A stretch of 64,000 nucleotides of DNA. Source: Prochlorococcus marinus str. GP2. GTDB taxonomy: Bacteria; Cyanobacteriota; Cyanobacteriia; PCC-6307; Cyanobiaceae. A model generated the notes under the pieces. The model had not been told where the DNA came from. It saw nothing but the letters and a program-made list of their open reading frames with translations, and did not search any database. Shown one piece after another: positions 31,270-39,970 of the stretch (its first letter is position 1; every line of letters begins with the position of its first letter). The stretch covers positions 42,242 to 106,241 of the forward strand of contig NZ_JNAH01000005.1 in NCBI RefSeq assembly GCF_000759885.1, read 5' to 3'. The position numbers were made by a program, and so were the translations under genes.

Positions 31270-32284
31270 AAATTTAAATAAACTTATAAATTATTCCTTA
31301 TTAAAAATTTCATTAATACCGATAATGTTATGGGTAATTTCTTCATTAGTTTTTATTTTATTAAGAGTTGCGCCTGGCGATCCTGTAGATGCCATACTTG
31401 GATCTGGTGCAGATGAGGTTTCTAGGGAATTTCTAAGAAATAAATTGGGGCTAAATGAACCTTTAATAAATCAATATTTTTCATATATTAAAAATATATT
31501 GCACTTAGATTTTGGCCAATCTCTTAGTACCCAAGAGCCAGTCCTAAATATTATTATTAAGTCATTGCCTGCAAGTCTTGAGCTTGGATTCTTTTCAATA
31601 TTAAGTGCAATATTAATAGGATTCCCATTGGGATTAATTGGCTTAAGAAATAGAGGGAAAAAGACTGATTATATTGCGAGAATATTAGGGATTGCTACAT
31701 ATGCGATCCCTCCATTTTGGGGAGCAATGTTAGCGCAATTATTATTTTCTGTATTTTTTAATATTTCCCCTATTGGAGGAAGATTTCCAATATTTCAGCA
31801 ACAACCTCAAATTACAGGTTTTCTAGTTCTAGATAGTATTCTTTCAAATAATATTATTGCTTTGAAAGATAGTCTTTATCATCTCGCACTTCCCTCTTTT
31901 ACCCTTGGCTTTTTATTAAGTGGTATATTCAGCCGTTCATTAAGAGTCAATTTGGATAAGACATTAAAAAGCGATTATGTTAATGCCGCCATATGTAGAG
32001 GAATATCTAGGAAAAGAATATTTTTAAATCATGCTTTACCTAATGCTCTATTACCAATCATCACTATTTCTGGATTAACAATAGCTTCATTAGCTGGGGG
32101 TGCTCTATTGTTTGAAGTAACTTTTTCATGGCCAGGGATTGCTTTAAGATTACATGAAGCAATTTCTCAAAGGGACTATACCTTGGTTCAAGGCATTGTA
32201 ATTTTTACCTCTATGCTTATAGTCTCTTTGAATCTCTTTGTTGATATTCTAATTGCCTATTTAGATCCAAGAATAGAGTACTAA
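31262..32284 (+). CDS. ABC transporter permease, DppB type
   Basis: Inner-membrane permease of the peptide/nickel importer group with about six helices. The N-terminal VISSLVFILLRVAPGDPVDAILG and GLNEPLINQYFSYIKNILHLDFGQSL are hallmarks of DppB/OppB, and the EAA loop is YVNAAICRGISRKRIFLNHALPNALLPI. Length 340 is normal. The second permease and the ATPase genes do not follow; the next gene is on the other strand, so the rest of the transporter must be encoded elsewhere. Confidence 0.92.
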   Translation: MSRNLNKLINYSLLKISLIPIMLWVISSLVFILLRVAPGDPVDAILGSGADEVSREFLRNKLGLNEPLINQYFSYIKNILHLDFGQSLSTQEPVLNIIIKSLPASLELGFFSILSAILIGFPLGLIGLRNRGKKTDYIARILGIATYAIPPFWGAMLAQLLFSVFFNISPIGGRFPIFQQQPQITGFLVLDSILSNNIIALKDSLYHLALPSFTLGFLLSGIFSRSLRVNLDKTLKSDYVNAAICRGISRKRIFLNHALPNALLPIITISGLTIASLAGGALLFEVTFSWPGIALRLHEAISQRDYTLVQGIVIFTSMLIVSLNLFVDILIAYLDPRIEY

Positions 32285-33831
32285 TTTTTAGAAACTTTTT
32301 TTATATTTTCAAGATCTAAAAGATGGAAATCAAGTCCCAAATCTCTTTGGTTTTTAATTACTGTAGGGACCTCTTGGATTTTAATACTTTCTAAAAATTT
32401 GACTATAAATTTTGCAGATAAATCTTGTACTAGTATTGGATTTGTACCAATAAAAGATTCTCTTATTTTGAAGACGTCATTATTTTCTTTAAAATTTTTA
32501 TTTATTCTTATTGGAGAGAAATGACTTGCTCCTTCAATAATTAGAAACCTATTTGATGGGTTATTTAAGGCAGTAAAAACACTAAATTGTTCATTCATCA
32601 AAGGGGTAATAAGATCATATGTCCCACCTATAAGGAGAGTTGGTATCTTAATGTCAGCACTATTTTCTTTTTGCCATATTAAACTTCCAAACGCATTAAA
32701 AGCTATTATTGCACTTGCTTTATTATCATTATTTTTCTCTGGGAATGGTATATCGCTCAATTGACATTGAAGTAATTTTGATAAATTTGTTATTGCAAAG
32801 TCTTTTAATGCCGTATTACATATTTCATAAAGTTGGTCGTTTGGTTTTTTGCCCTCATATAACAGCGCAATTAAAGCACCTAGTGAATGTCCCATTAAAA
32901 TATAAGAATTATTAAGTAAACCAAATTCCCCATTTTCATGAGCTTTTAAAACAGCATCTAAGTCTTTAATTCTATATAAGAAAAAGTCTACACCCCCTGG
33001 AATTGAAGCTCCTCTCTCTAGTACTTCAGTAATTGCTTTTAAATTACTTCCTCTATGTTCTATGAATGCTATTGGCCAACCCCTTCTAGCCAATTCGTTG
33101 CCTAGCCATTTGAAATTATTAATTTCGCCTCCAAGTCCCGGCATAAAAATTATCAGTTCTTTATCGTCATTTACTTTATTGCCTTTCCAGAATTCAACTT
33201 CAAAAGGAAATTCTCGGTGAGAAGCATAAATTTTTTTATTAATCTTTATAAGATCTTGATTTAAATTTTTTTCAGTATTTTTAAATATCTTTTGGTTTGT
33301 ACTTTCGAAATTATTTAATTTAGATATAAGGTCTTGTTGAATTGATAATTCTTTTTTCCAAGATGAAATTATTAATATTAAATTATCAATATCTAGTGAA
33401 ATTTCTTTTGATGGTAATGCCTTAATAATGTCTAAAGTAGAAATTTCTTTTTTTTCATCTAATAAATTTTCTATGGTGTTAAAAATTTCTATCCCATCAT
33501 TGTCATTTGGAACTCTAATGGTTTTGCTCAATTCTGTAAGAATTTTACGCCCTATCCAACTTCTTAAAACCTCTCTATTTAGTCCTTCTTCCTTGAAAAC
33601 TGGAAATTTTAAAAATTTTGATAATTCAAAAAATCTTATTAATCCATTTTTTTTTAACCAATCTGTTAATTCTGTTGAATCATCATTGTATTTTTCTATT
33701 TTTGATAATTGTTCTATAGTAAAAGGGATTTTCATCTCTTCAAACTTAATATTTATTTTTTCTGCTGCCTTTAAACCATTATTAAAAAATAAACCATAAA
33801 AACCAAAAAAAATTATAAAAAAGTTTTTCAC
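32281..33831 (-). CDS. Exported alpha/beta hydrolase (dienelactone-hydrolase-like)
   Basis: A 516-residue protein with a signal peptide (MKNFFIIFFGFYGLFFNNG, cleavage probably after LKAA). The first 200 residues are helical and of unknown role; the second half is an alpha/beta hydrolase with oxyanion block MPGLGGEINNF, nucleophile elbow LMGHSLGALIAL, an acidic GGTYDLITP and a His in EGASHFSPI. This long two-part form is common in cyanobacteria as predicted dienelactone hydrolase. The start is GTG, only 2 bp from the divergent start of the next gene. Confidence 0.82.
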   Translation of the reverse strand: MKNFFIIFFGFYGLFFNNGLKAAEKINIKFEEMKIPFTIEQLSKIEKYNDDSTELTDWLKKNGLIRFFELSKFLKFPVFKEEGLNREVLRSWIGRKILTELSKTIRVPNDNDGIEIFNTIENLLDEKKEISTLDIIKALPSKEISLDIDNLILIISSWKKELSIQQDLISKLNNFESTNQKIFKNTEKNLNQDLIKINKKIYASHREFPFEVEFWKGNKVNDDKELIIFMPGLGGEINNFKWLGNELARRGWPIAFIEHRGSNLKAITEVLERGASIPGGVDFFLYRIKDLDAVLKAHENGEFGLLNNSYILMGHSLGALIALLYEGKKPNDQLYEICNTALKDFAITNLSKLLQCQLSDIPFPEKNNDNKASAIIAFNAFGSLIWQKENSADIKIPTLLIGGTYDLITPLMNEQFSVFTALNNPSNRFLIIEGASHFSPIRINKNFKENNDVFKIRESFIGTNPILVQDLSAKFIVKFLESIKIQEVPTVIKNQRDLGLDFHLLDLENIKKVSKN

Positions 33832-33833
33832 TT

Positions 33834-35063
33834 GTGATTATTCCAAATATTTTTCAAATTAGCAAAAATTGGTGGATTCAATTTCCATATCATTTGAGAT
33901 TAATAACCAAGATAAGATTTTATGCTGCATTTGGTGCAGGAGGTGTTATTTATTTAACATCACTTATTTTTAATAATATTGGATTATCAGCGACAGATAT
34001 TGGCTTGGGCTTTACCATATCAGCAATAATTGGAACCATAACAAGACTCTTTACTGGTAATTATCTTAATAAAACAGGGCGAATACAATTTCCAATAGTT
34101 ATTTCATCAATACTAAGTATTACAGCTAGCTTATGCCTTATTTTTTCAAGAGATACGTTTTTGTACATAATTGGACAATTATTTGTTGGGGCAGCTGCAG
34201 GAATATATTGGCCAGCTGCCGAGTTTGGGGTGCCATATTTTTGCCATCAGATCAATACACGCAAAGCTTATGCTCTTGTTAGAAGTTCGGAGGCTTTAGG
34301 AATATTTCTAGGGGTATTCTTGGGGGGGATTATGACAAATTTTTTGTATTCCAAATCAATTTTTATTAATGATATTTTTTGTATGCTAATCATCACATAT
34401 TTAATATCTAGAAATAGTTCTTCTATTAAAAGAAACTTAGAAGATTTCCAAAAAAGATTAGTAGATCCAATTAATCAGGTCCAATCGAAATGGAATAAAA
34501 ATTCAATAATAATATTATTATCTATATTATTGATAACTACCTCTTTAGCTTTGATTCAGGTAACATTGCCTTTGGATCTTGTTAAAGGTGGAGTATATCG
34601 AAATTCATTAAGTAAAGAAATTACTAGTACTATAATTTCTATTCAGTTAATTTTATTGTTGTTTTTACAGTGGCCTGTTGGTTCTTGGATATCAAAGAAA
34701 GAAAGATTATTTGGATTGAAATTTAGTTTAATCAATTTCTCTTTAGCTTCATTTTTATTATTTATTTCTAGTTATTTAAATATGCCAGCTTTTTATTTAA
34801 TTTCCTTTTCATTGATATTAGTAAGTTTAGGGACTGCTTCATTTCTTCCAACATCAACAGATGTTGTTTTCAGAATAGCTCCTTCAAACAAAAAAGGTTT
34901 TGCACTTGCTCTCCTATCACAATGTTTCGCTATGGGGTATTTTTTTGGACCATTTATTTCGGGACGTATATTGGATCTATTTGGTTATGCTTCAATAATC
35001 TGGCTTTCAATTTCATGTTGTTGCTTTATTGTATTTGCAATTCTATTTAAGAGAATATTTTAA
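33834..35063 (+). CDS. Major facilitator superfamily transporter
   Basis: Twelve-helix membrane protein of 409 residues. The loop between helices 2 and 3 has the MFS-like ITRLFTGNYLNKTGR, and VGAAAGIYWPAAEFGVPYF lies in helix 4/5. The substrate is unknown. The start is GTG; no ribosome site is evident, and the nucleotides before it belong to the 5' end of the divergent hydrolase gene. The 3' end overlaps the next, convergent gene by 4 bases. Confidence 0.85.
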   Translation: MIIPNIFQISKNWWIQFPYHLRLITKIRFYAAFGAGGVIYLTSLIFNNIGLSATDIGLGFTISAIIGTITRLFTGNYLNKTGRIQFPIVISSILSITASLCLIFSRDTFLYIIGQLFVGAAAGIYWPAAEFGVPYFCHQINTRKAYALVRSSEALGIFLGVFLGGIMTNFLYSKSIFINDIFCMLIITYLISRNSSSIKRNLEDFQKRLVDPINQVQSKWNKNSIIILLSILLITTSLALIQVTLPLDLVKGGVYRNSLSKEITSTIISIQLILLLFLQWPVGSWISKKERLFGLKFSLINFSLASFLLFISSYLNMPAFYLISFSLILVSLGTASFLPTSTDVVFRIAPSNKKGFALALLSQCFAMGYFFGPFISGRILDLFGYASIIWLSISCCCFIVFAILFKRIF

Positions 35064-35431
35064 TTAACTTTTTCTAATTCAATTATTCTTCTCTCTCTCA
35101 GAAATAAAAAAAAAGGTGCAGAAAATGCAAAAGCTATTAGAAAAGTTCCAACATAAACAACCCACATGTTCTTCATATCCAATTTTTTTGATTCGTTTAC
35201 TATCCATATAAAAATAGCGCTAGCTCCCACAAACAAGTCTCTAGAAATTGACTGCGCTGCAGGGTTTGCATTTGCTAAGGAAATGAAGTTATTAATATCA
35301 AAACTATTACCATATTCCTTAGCAAATGCGAAATTCGCCATCATTGGAAGGATAGCTCCTAAAATAGATAGAAAAAGGTAAAGATAAGATAGGATCTGTT
35401 TATTATCTTTTAGAATGTTAAATGATTTCAC
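35060..35431 (-). CDS. DUF2834 family membrane protein
   Basis: A 123-residue protein with three or four hydrophobic helices, beginning LSYLYLFLSILGAILPM and including ISRDLFVGASAIFIWIVNESKKL and the short YVGTFLIAFAFSAPFFLFLRER. This pattern matches the DUF2834 group of cyanobacterial and marine bacterial membrane proteins, whose role is unknown. It is divergent from the PfkB kinase gene with a 35-bp gap. Confidence 0.75.
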   Translation of the reverse strand: MKSFNILKDNKQILSYLYLFLSILGAILPMMANFAFAKEYGNSFDINNFISLANANPAAQSISRDLFVGASAIFIWIVNESKKLDMKNMWVVYVGTFLIAFAFSAPFFLFLRERRIIELEKVN

Positions 35432-35466
35432 TTGTTAAAAATATTTCTTTTAATAATAGTATTTAA

Positions 35467-36339
35467 ATGCTTATGGCTGTTGAAAATAAAAATTTTGAAG
35501 ACTATAAATTTAAAAAAGGGAATTTAAATTTTGCTGTAATTGGTCATATTGAATGGATTAATTTCTTAAGAGTCGATAAATTGCCGAAGCCTGGAATAAT
35601 ATCTCATTCAATTAAGTCCATTGAATATCCAGCTGGTGGTGGCTCCATTATCGCGAAAATACTTTCTGATTTAACTTCTAACCAAATTCATTTTTTTACT
35701 TCATTAGGTAATGATGATTATGGAGATAAGTGTTTTAAGATTCTCTCAAATATGGGAATTAAGTTACATGTAGCGTGGCGTAACAAACCTACTAGAAGAG
35801 GATTTAGTTTAATTGATTCTCAAGGTGAGAGAGCAATAACAGTTATTGGAGAAAGGTTAGCTCCAACTCATAAAGACAAGTTAGAATGGAAAATTTTAAA
35901 AAAAATGGATGGAATTTTTATTACTGCATCTGATTCAGAGATTTTTAAAATGGCTAGATCAGCTTCAATATTGTGCGCAACACCAAGGGTGGGATTAAAT
36001 ACAATTAATAAATCAAATGTACTTTTAGATGGATTAATAGGCAGTAATCTTGATCCTGGCGAAGTTTTTTCTTTTTCCGAATTATCGTTGAAACCCAAAT
36101 ATACCTTTAAAACCGAGGGAGAGAAAGGAGGCATAATATTTCCAGGAGGAAGATATGAGGCTCTTAAAAACAATAAAATAAAAATTGATTCTTATGGATG
36201 TGGAGATTCATTCGCTGCTGGCATTCTTTATGGAATGGCCTCTAGATGGGATATAGAAAAAAGTTTAGATCTTGCTAAAGTATTGGGCAGGGATGCTAGT
36301 CAATTTTTCGGACCATATGCAAATAGCGATGAAAACTAA
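35467..36339 (+). CDS. PfkB-family carbohydrate kinase
   Basis: Ribokinase-like sugar or nucleoside kinase of 290 residues. The N-terminal GGGS motif is seen as YPAGGGSIIAKILSDL and the C-terminal anion-hole signature as SYGCGDSFAAGILYGMA, with the catalytic Asp. The loop between them is shorter than in ribokinase. The natural sugar cannot be read from the sequence. Two small unknown genes follow closely on the same strand. Confidence 0.87.
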   Translation: MLMAVENKNFEDYKFKKGNLNFAVIGHIEWINFLRVDKLPKPGIISHSIKSIEYPAGGGSIIAKILSDLTSNQIHFFTSLGNDDYGDKCFKILSNMGIKLHVAWRNKPTRRGFSLIDSQGERAITVIGERLAPTHKDKLEWKILKKMDGIFITASDSEIFKMARSASILCATPRVGLNTINKSNVLLDGLIGSNLDPGEVFSFSELSLKPKYTFKTEGEKGGIIFPGGRYEALKNNKIKIDSYGCGDSFAAGILYGMASRWDIEKSLDLAKVLGRDASQFFGPYANSDEN

Positions 36340-36355
36340 TTGATTTAAGACTTTC

Positions 36356-36547
36356 ATGAGCAATTTAGATTACACAAATAAAAATCTTCTTGTAGAAAAC
36401 ATTATTGTTTTCTTTTTATTTACTGTTTTCTTAGTTTTTAAATCTTTGAAAACTTTATCTAAAATTTTTACCTATGGAATTATAAAAAAAGAAATATTAA
36501 CTACTAAAAGTAACTTAGGAGTAGATATAAAAATAAAAATTAAGTAA
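36356..36547 (+). CDS. Small single-helix membrane protein, unknown
   Basis: A 63-residue frame with one hydrophobic helix (NIIVFFLFTVFLVF) and a Lys/Ile-rich C-terminus. No family is recognised. It begins 16 bp after the PfkB gene and ends 3 bp before the next small gene, which supports co-transcription and a real gene. Confidence 0.5.
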   Translation: MSNLDYTNKNLLVENIIVFFLFTVFLVFKSLKTLSKIFTYGIIKKEILTTKSNLGVDIKIKIK

Positions 36548-36550
36548 GTA

Positions 36551-36904
36551 ATGAATATATTTTTAGTTTTTGTAATTTTAGGAGTTATTTTTATTATCTA
36601 CAAGAAAATTATTTATAAAAAACCAAAGAACTTAAAATTAGTCAAATTTAAAAAAAAATTGCAGAGCACACAAACAAACATTGACAGAATTTTTTTAAGA
36701 GAGGAAGAAAAAACCTTTTCAAATCCTAATATAAATATTTATATCGGAATTTATGATAATGAGGATAATATAAAAAGAAAATCCAATATACACAGAGCAA
36801 GACTTTCAAAATTTAAGAAATCTAAATTAAACGGTGAAATGATATTTCAAGATGAAGAACAAAGAATTTATAAATTTAATAACGGTCAGAAAGTTTACTT
36901 ATAA
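36551..36904 (+). CDS. Hypothetical membrane-anchored basic protein
   Basis: A 117-residue protein: an N-terminal helix (IFLVFVILGVIFIIYKKII) then a strongly basic, soluble part with many Lys and a final EEQRIYKFNNGQKVYL that looks like beta strands. No family is recognised. It follows the previous small gene after 3 bp and converges on the pentapeptide gene. Confidence 0.55.
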   Translation: MNIFLVFVILGVIFIIYKKIIYKKPKNLKLVKFKKKLQSTQTNIDRIFLREEEKTFSNPNINIYIGIYDNEDNIKRKSNIHRARLSKFKKSKLNGEMIFQDEEQRIYKFNNGQKVYL

Positions 36905-36913
36905 TTTTAATTT

Positions 36914-37432
36914 CTAACGGCACTCAAGACTTTCTCGTGTTGAAACACCTGTTGTTGGATTGATACCATCAGCAATTTCACAAAGATTTCTTTGATCTTC
37001 ACTGTCAAGAATAGCGAAGGAAAAATCTGCACCTTCTATTTGAGCTCCCGCAAAGCTACTGCCTGATGCGATCATATTTATTAAAACGGCATTTCTAAGA
37101 TCTGTTTTTTGGAAATTAACTCGATCAGAAAGAGTATCGGTCAGGTTGATTCCGTTTAAATTAGAGCCTTTTAAATCAGAAAGAGTTAAGGTTGTTCCAT
37201 GTAAATCTACGTCACTAAAATCTGCATCTCTGGCAACTGCTCCAGCTATAGAGGACAAATGAAGATCCTCTCCATGGAAATCATATCCTGTAATATCAGA
37301 TCTTACATAACTTGGAACTTCATCTCCCTCGCCCTTAACAGCTACATTTGCCCCGGCAAAAACTGGTGAGGTTAATACCAAGAAAGAAAAAGTTATACAT
37401 AATAAATATTTTAAAAAACTAAAAAATTTCAT
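36914..37432 (-). CDS. Exported pentapeptide-repeat protein
   Basis: A 172-residue protein with a signal peptide (FLKYLLCITFSFLVLTSPVFAGA) and about ten A(D/N)LxX-type repeats: ADFSDVDLHG, SDLKGSNLNGINL, VNFQKTDLRNAVL, SSFAGAQIEGADFSFAIL. The two late Cys in RNLCEIADG and RESLECR match thylakoid-lumen pentapeptide proteins of cyanobacteria and plants, where they can form a disulfide. The function of that group is unknown. Confidence 0.87.
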   Translation of the reverse strand: MKFFSFLKYLLCITFSFLVLTSPVFAGANVAVKGEGDEVPSYVRSDITGYDFHGEDLHLSSIAGAVARDADFSDVDLHGTTLTLSDLKGSNLNGINLTDTLSDRVNFQKTDLRNAVLINMIASGSSFAGAQIEGADFSFAILDSEDQRNLCEIADGINPTTGVSTRESLECR

Positions 37433-37515
37433 ATAAAAAAATTACAATATTTTTATTTTATAACAATTAGATAATTATTTAAATTGATCTATAAATTTGG
37501 AAATCCTTTTTAAGA

Positions 37516-38037
37516 TTATTTAACACTATAAATTTTAAATCTAGGTTCTAGATTAGTTATACAATCTAGGAGTTTTTTATTATCTTTGCTATTCGTAACC
37601 TTGAATTCAGATTCAACTGTACCTTCTTTATCTCTTATAGCTTGATTTAAAACTATGGATCCGTTTTCGTCAGATACTGATCTATGAAAAGTTCCTCTAG
37701 GTATTCTTAAAATGTAACCGCAAGATTCTAATCTAACTTTATAAAAAGGATAATCCCAGCCAAAATTTACAAGAAAAAATGTTCTTCCCCCAGAGATAGC
37801 CAGTAGATTATCTTCTTGATTGTGATGTATGTAAAATTGCCAATTATTAAATTCTTCATCATTTGGAGGACTAACTGCAGGACCACTGTGAATAACTAGA
37901 TCTCTATAGTTTGATTCATTAACACTAATATCAAAAAATCTTACATCTTTTGTATCGCGAAATTTTTCATAACTTATCAATTCAAACATTTTCGATTTGT
38001 TTGATTTGATAACAGGAATTTCTAAACTTGAGTTCAA
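37516..38037 (-). CDS. Conserved hypothetical, cupin-like protein
   Basis: A 173-residue soluble protein. The central part (NWQFYIHHNQEDNLLAISGGRTFFLVN, then GYILRIPRGTFHRSV) has the strand pattern and His spacing of a single-domain cupin like sugar epimerases or WxcM-type proteins; HH near residue 71 and the FHRS His are candidate metal or substrate ligands. The match is by eye only. It is 122 bp downstream of the transglutaminase-like gene on the same strand and may belong to that cluster. Confidence 0.5.
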   Translation of the reverse strand: MNSSLEIPVIKSNKSKMFELISYEKFRDTKDVRFFDISVNESNYRDLVIHSGPAVSPPNDEEFNNWQFYIHHNQEDNLLAISGGRTFFLVNFGWDYPFYKVRLESCGYILRIPRGTFHRSVSDENGSIVLNQAIRDKEGTVESEFKVTNSKDNKKLLDCITNLEPRFKIYSVK

Positions 38038-38158
38038 TTTTCTTTAAAGATTAAACAAATGAAAACAGATATATATATCTAAGAACGTATCAATTAACAC
38101 TAAAAAAGAAACATATTATTATTTATGTTTTTTTAAAAAAAGATTAAAAATTTAGTGT

Positions 38159-39016
38159 TTATTTGATTACGAGAGGTTTGATTTCCCAGTTTAAAGTATT
38201 TTCTAAATTATTTTTTCCTATAAAGTTTCCTGTAATTACTGAGGTTAAATTAGATTTGGAAGAGGATACCAATGTTAAATATCTATCATCTATTAATCCT
38301 TTTCCGCTTGGATCAAAACCTCTCCAGCCAGCACCTGGGATATATAATTCAGCCCAAGCGTGTAAATCCAACTCAGAGGGTAACGGATCTTCAAAATGAT
38401 AACCACTTACAAATCTACTTGGAATACCAATAGACCTACAAGCTTCAACCATCAGCATTGCTAAATCTCTGCATGAACCTATACGTTCTCTAAGTGTTCT
38501 GCTGGCCGGCCATGCTGGACCAGTATGTCTTTTGGTATATTTAACTCGATCTTGAATAATCTCTATAAGTTGGTAGGTAAATGATAATGCGTTATTAATG
38601 CTTCCTGCTAAGGCTTCTTGGGCAAGTTCTACGGCAGAGGGATCGTGTTGTCCATTTGGCATCCATCCCTCTAATGCTCCCTGTAAATCTCTGTTAATAA
38701 TGCTTCTACAAAAAGGTAATGTTAAATCTCTATTTTTAACTCCATCAATAATATTTGGATGTTTTATAGTTTCAACTTCGCTGATTGATTCAATAATTAA
38801 ATTATCTGTTAATCCATTGAATCTGATTCTATTAATCTCTTCTCCGCTAGCAGCAAGTAATGGATAAATAATTTCTGGTTCTGGGGTTATTTTTAATTCA
38901 AAATTCTTCAGTTTTTGGAAGCCATTTGACCTTGGCTTTATACATAATCTATGCTCGCCTAGTTGAACAGGGTCTTCGTATTTATATTCAAGTTTGTGAA
39001 GGTATTTAATTCTCAT
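38159..39016 (-). CDS. Transglutaminase-like cysteine peptidase family protein
   Basis: A 285-residue protein with an N-terminal bacterial transglutaminase-like beta domain (MRIKYLHKLEYKYEDPVQLG) and a catalytic core with the Cys in IGSCRDLAMLMVEACR, the His in DLHAWAELYIPG and the Asp in WRGFDPSGK. The family acts as peptidases or amidotransferases. It is the last gene of a tight minus-strand trio with an alpha-E protein (11 bp upstream) and a circularly permuted ATP-grasp. Confidence 0.9.
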   Translation of the reverse strand: MRIKYLHKLEYKYEDPVQLGEHRLCIKPRSNGFQKLKNFELKITPEPEIIYPLLAASGEEINRIRFNGLTDNLIIESISEVETIKHPNIIDGVKNRDLTLPFCRSIINRDLQGALEGWMPNGQHDPSAVELAQEALAGSINNALSFTYQLIEIIQDRVKYTKRHTGPAWPASRTLRERIGSCRDLAMLMVEACRSIGIPSRFVSGYHFEDPLPSELDLHAWAELYIPGAGWRGFDPSGKGLIDDRYLTLVSSSKSNLTSVITGNFIGKNNLENTLNWEIKPLVIK

Positions 39017-39027
39017 TAATAAGCTTA

Positions 39028-39969
39028 TTAATTAATAAAATATTTTTCTTGAATGAGATCATTCAATTTATTTAAATCCATTTGCAATGAATCGATTGCC
39101 TCATGTAAACCATCATTGATTATATCTTCAATTCTGATATAACTCCACTTTGCTTTAAGCAAACCTCTCATGCATTCTAATTCTGAAGGATTTTCATTAG
39201 ATGGAGAGTTATCTATCGTTTTAAGTGTATTACTTATCCCATCAAGACAGTATCTTACTGATCTCGGAAAAATTGGATCAAGTAAAAGAAATCTCGCAAC
39301 TGAATTAGGTTTTATAGAATTTTGCACTGCTTTCCTAAACATTTGATAAGCTCCAGCTGAGCGTAAAAGTGCAATCCATTGCAGCTCATCAAGAACTCCT
39401 CCAAGCTCATCTAAGCTGGGTAGAAGTAAATAGTATTTAACATCTAAAATTCTTGATGTTTTGTCAGCTCTTTCGATCAATCTTCCAAGAATGCTAAATC
39501 TCCAGGCGAGGTCTTTGCTTAGCGTCGCATCTGTAATTCCGTAAAAAAGCTGACATTCCCTCCTTATTTCACTTAATTGTTCTTGTCTTGGTTTATTCCA
39601 TATTGACTCTCCTTCTTGCATATTCCAATATAAAATATTTATCTGTTCCCACATTTCTGTGGTCATGACATCTCTGATTTGTCGTGCATTTTCTCTTGCC
39701 ATTTGAATACAAGAAATTATACTGTTTGGGTTTAAACGATCTCTTATTAAAAAATTAATAACGTCATCAGGTTTTTTCTCTGGGAATCTTTTATCAAAAT
39801 ATTCTCTATCACTTGAAGCATCAATTAAGGGTAGCCAAGGTTCTGCACTACCTGGCGGACAATCTAATGACATTGCTTCACTAACTTCCACGAAACGAGA
39901 TATATTCTCTGCACGTTCTAAATAACGATTGATCCAATAGAGGGATTCTGCTACACGACTCAAAAGCAT
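39028..39969 (-). CDS. Alpha-E domain protein (DUF403)
   Basis: An all-helical 313-residue protein starting MLLSRVAESLYWINRYLERAEN, the hallmark of the alpha-E family, with the later YWNMQEGESIWNKPR and RFSILGRLIERADKTSRILD blocks. Its biochemical role is not established; it is nearly always next to a circularly permuted ATP-grasp and a transglutaminase-like protein, as here. It starts one base after the ATP-grasp stop. Confidence 0.92.
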   Translation of the reverse strand: MLLSRVAESLYWINRYLERAENISRFVEVSEAMSLDCPPGSAEPWLPLIDASSDREYFDKRFPEKKPDDVINFLIRDRLNPNSIISCIQMARENARQIRDVMTTEMWEQINILYWNMQEGESIWNKPRQEQLSEIRRECQLFYGITDATLSKDLAWRFSILGRLIERADKTSRILDVKYYLLLPSLDELGGVLDELQWIALLRSAGAYQMFRKAVQNSIKPNSVARFLLLDPIFPRSVRYCLDGISNTLKTIDNSPSNENPSELECMRGLLKAKWSYIRIEDIINDGLHEAIDSLQMDLNKLNDLIQEKYFIN

Positions 39970-39970
39970 A

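Noticed and set aside
33428..33799. Plus-strand open frame of 123 codons opposite the hydrolase N-terminal region
   Set aside because: It is the mirror of the helical region of the hydrolase gene, Ser/Phe/Asn-rich, with no ribosome site; the hydrolase frame has a signal peptide and catalytic motifs.
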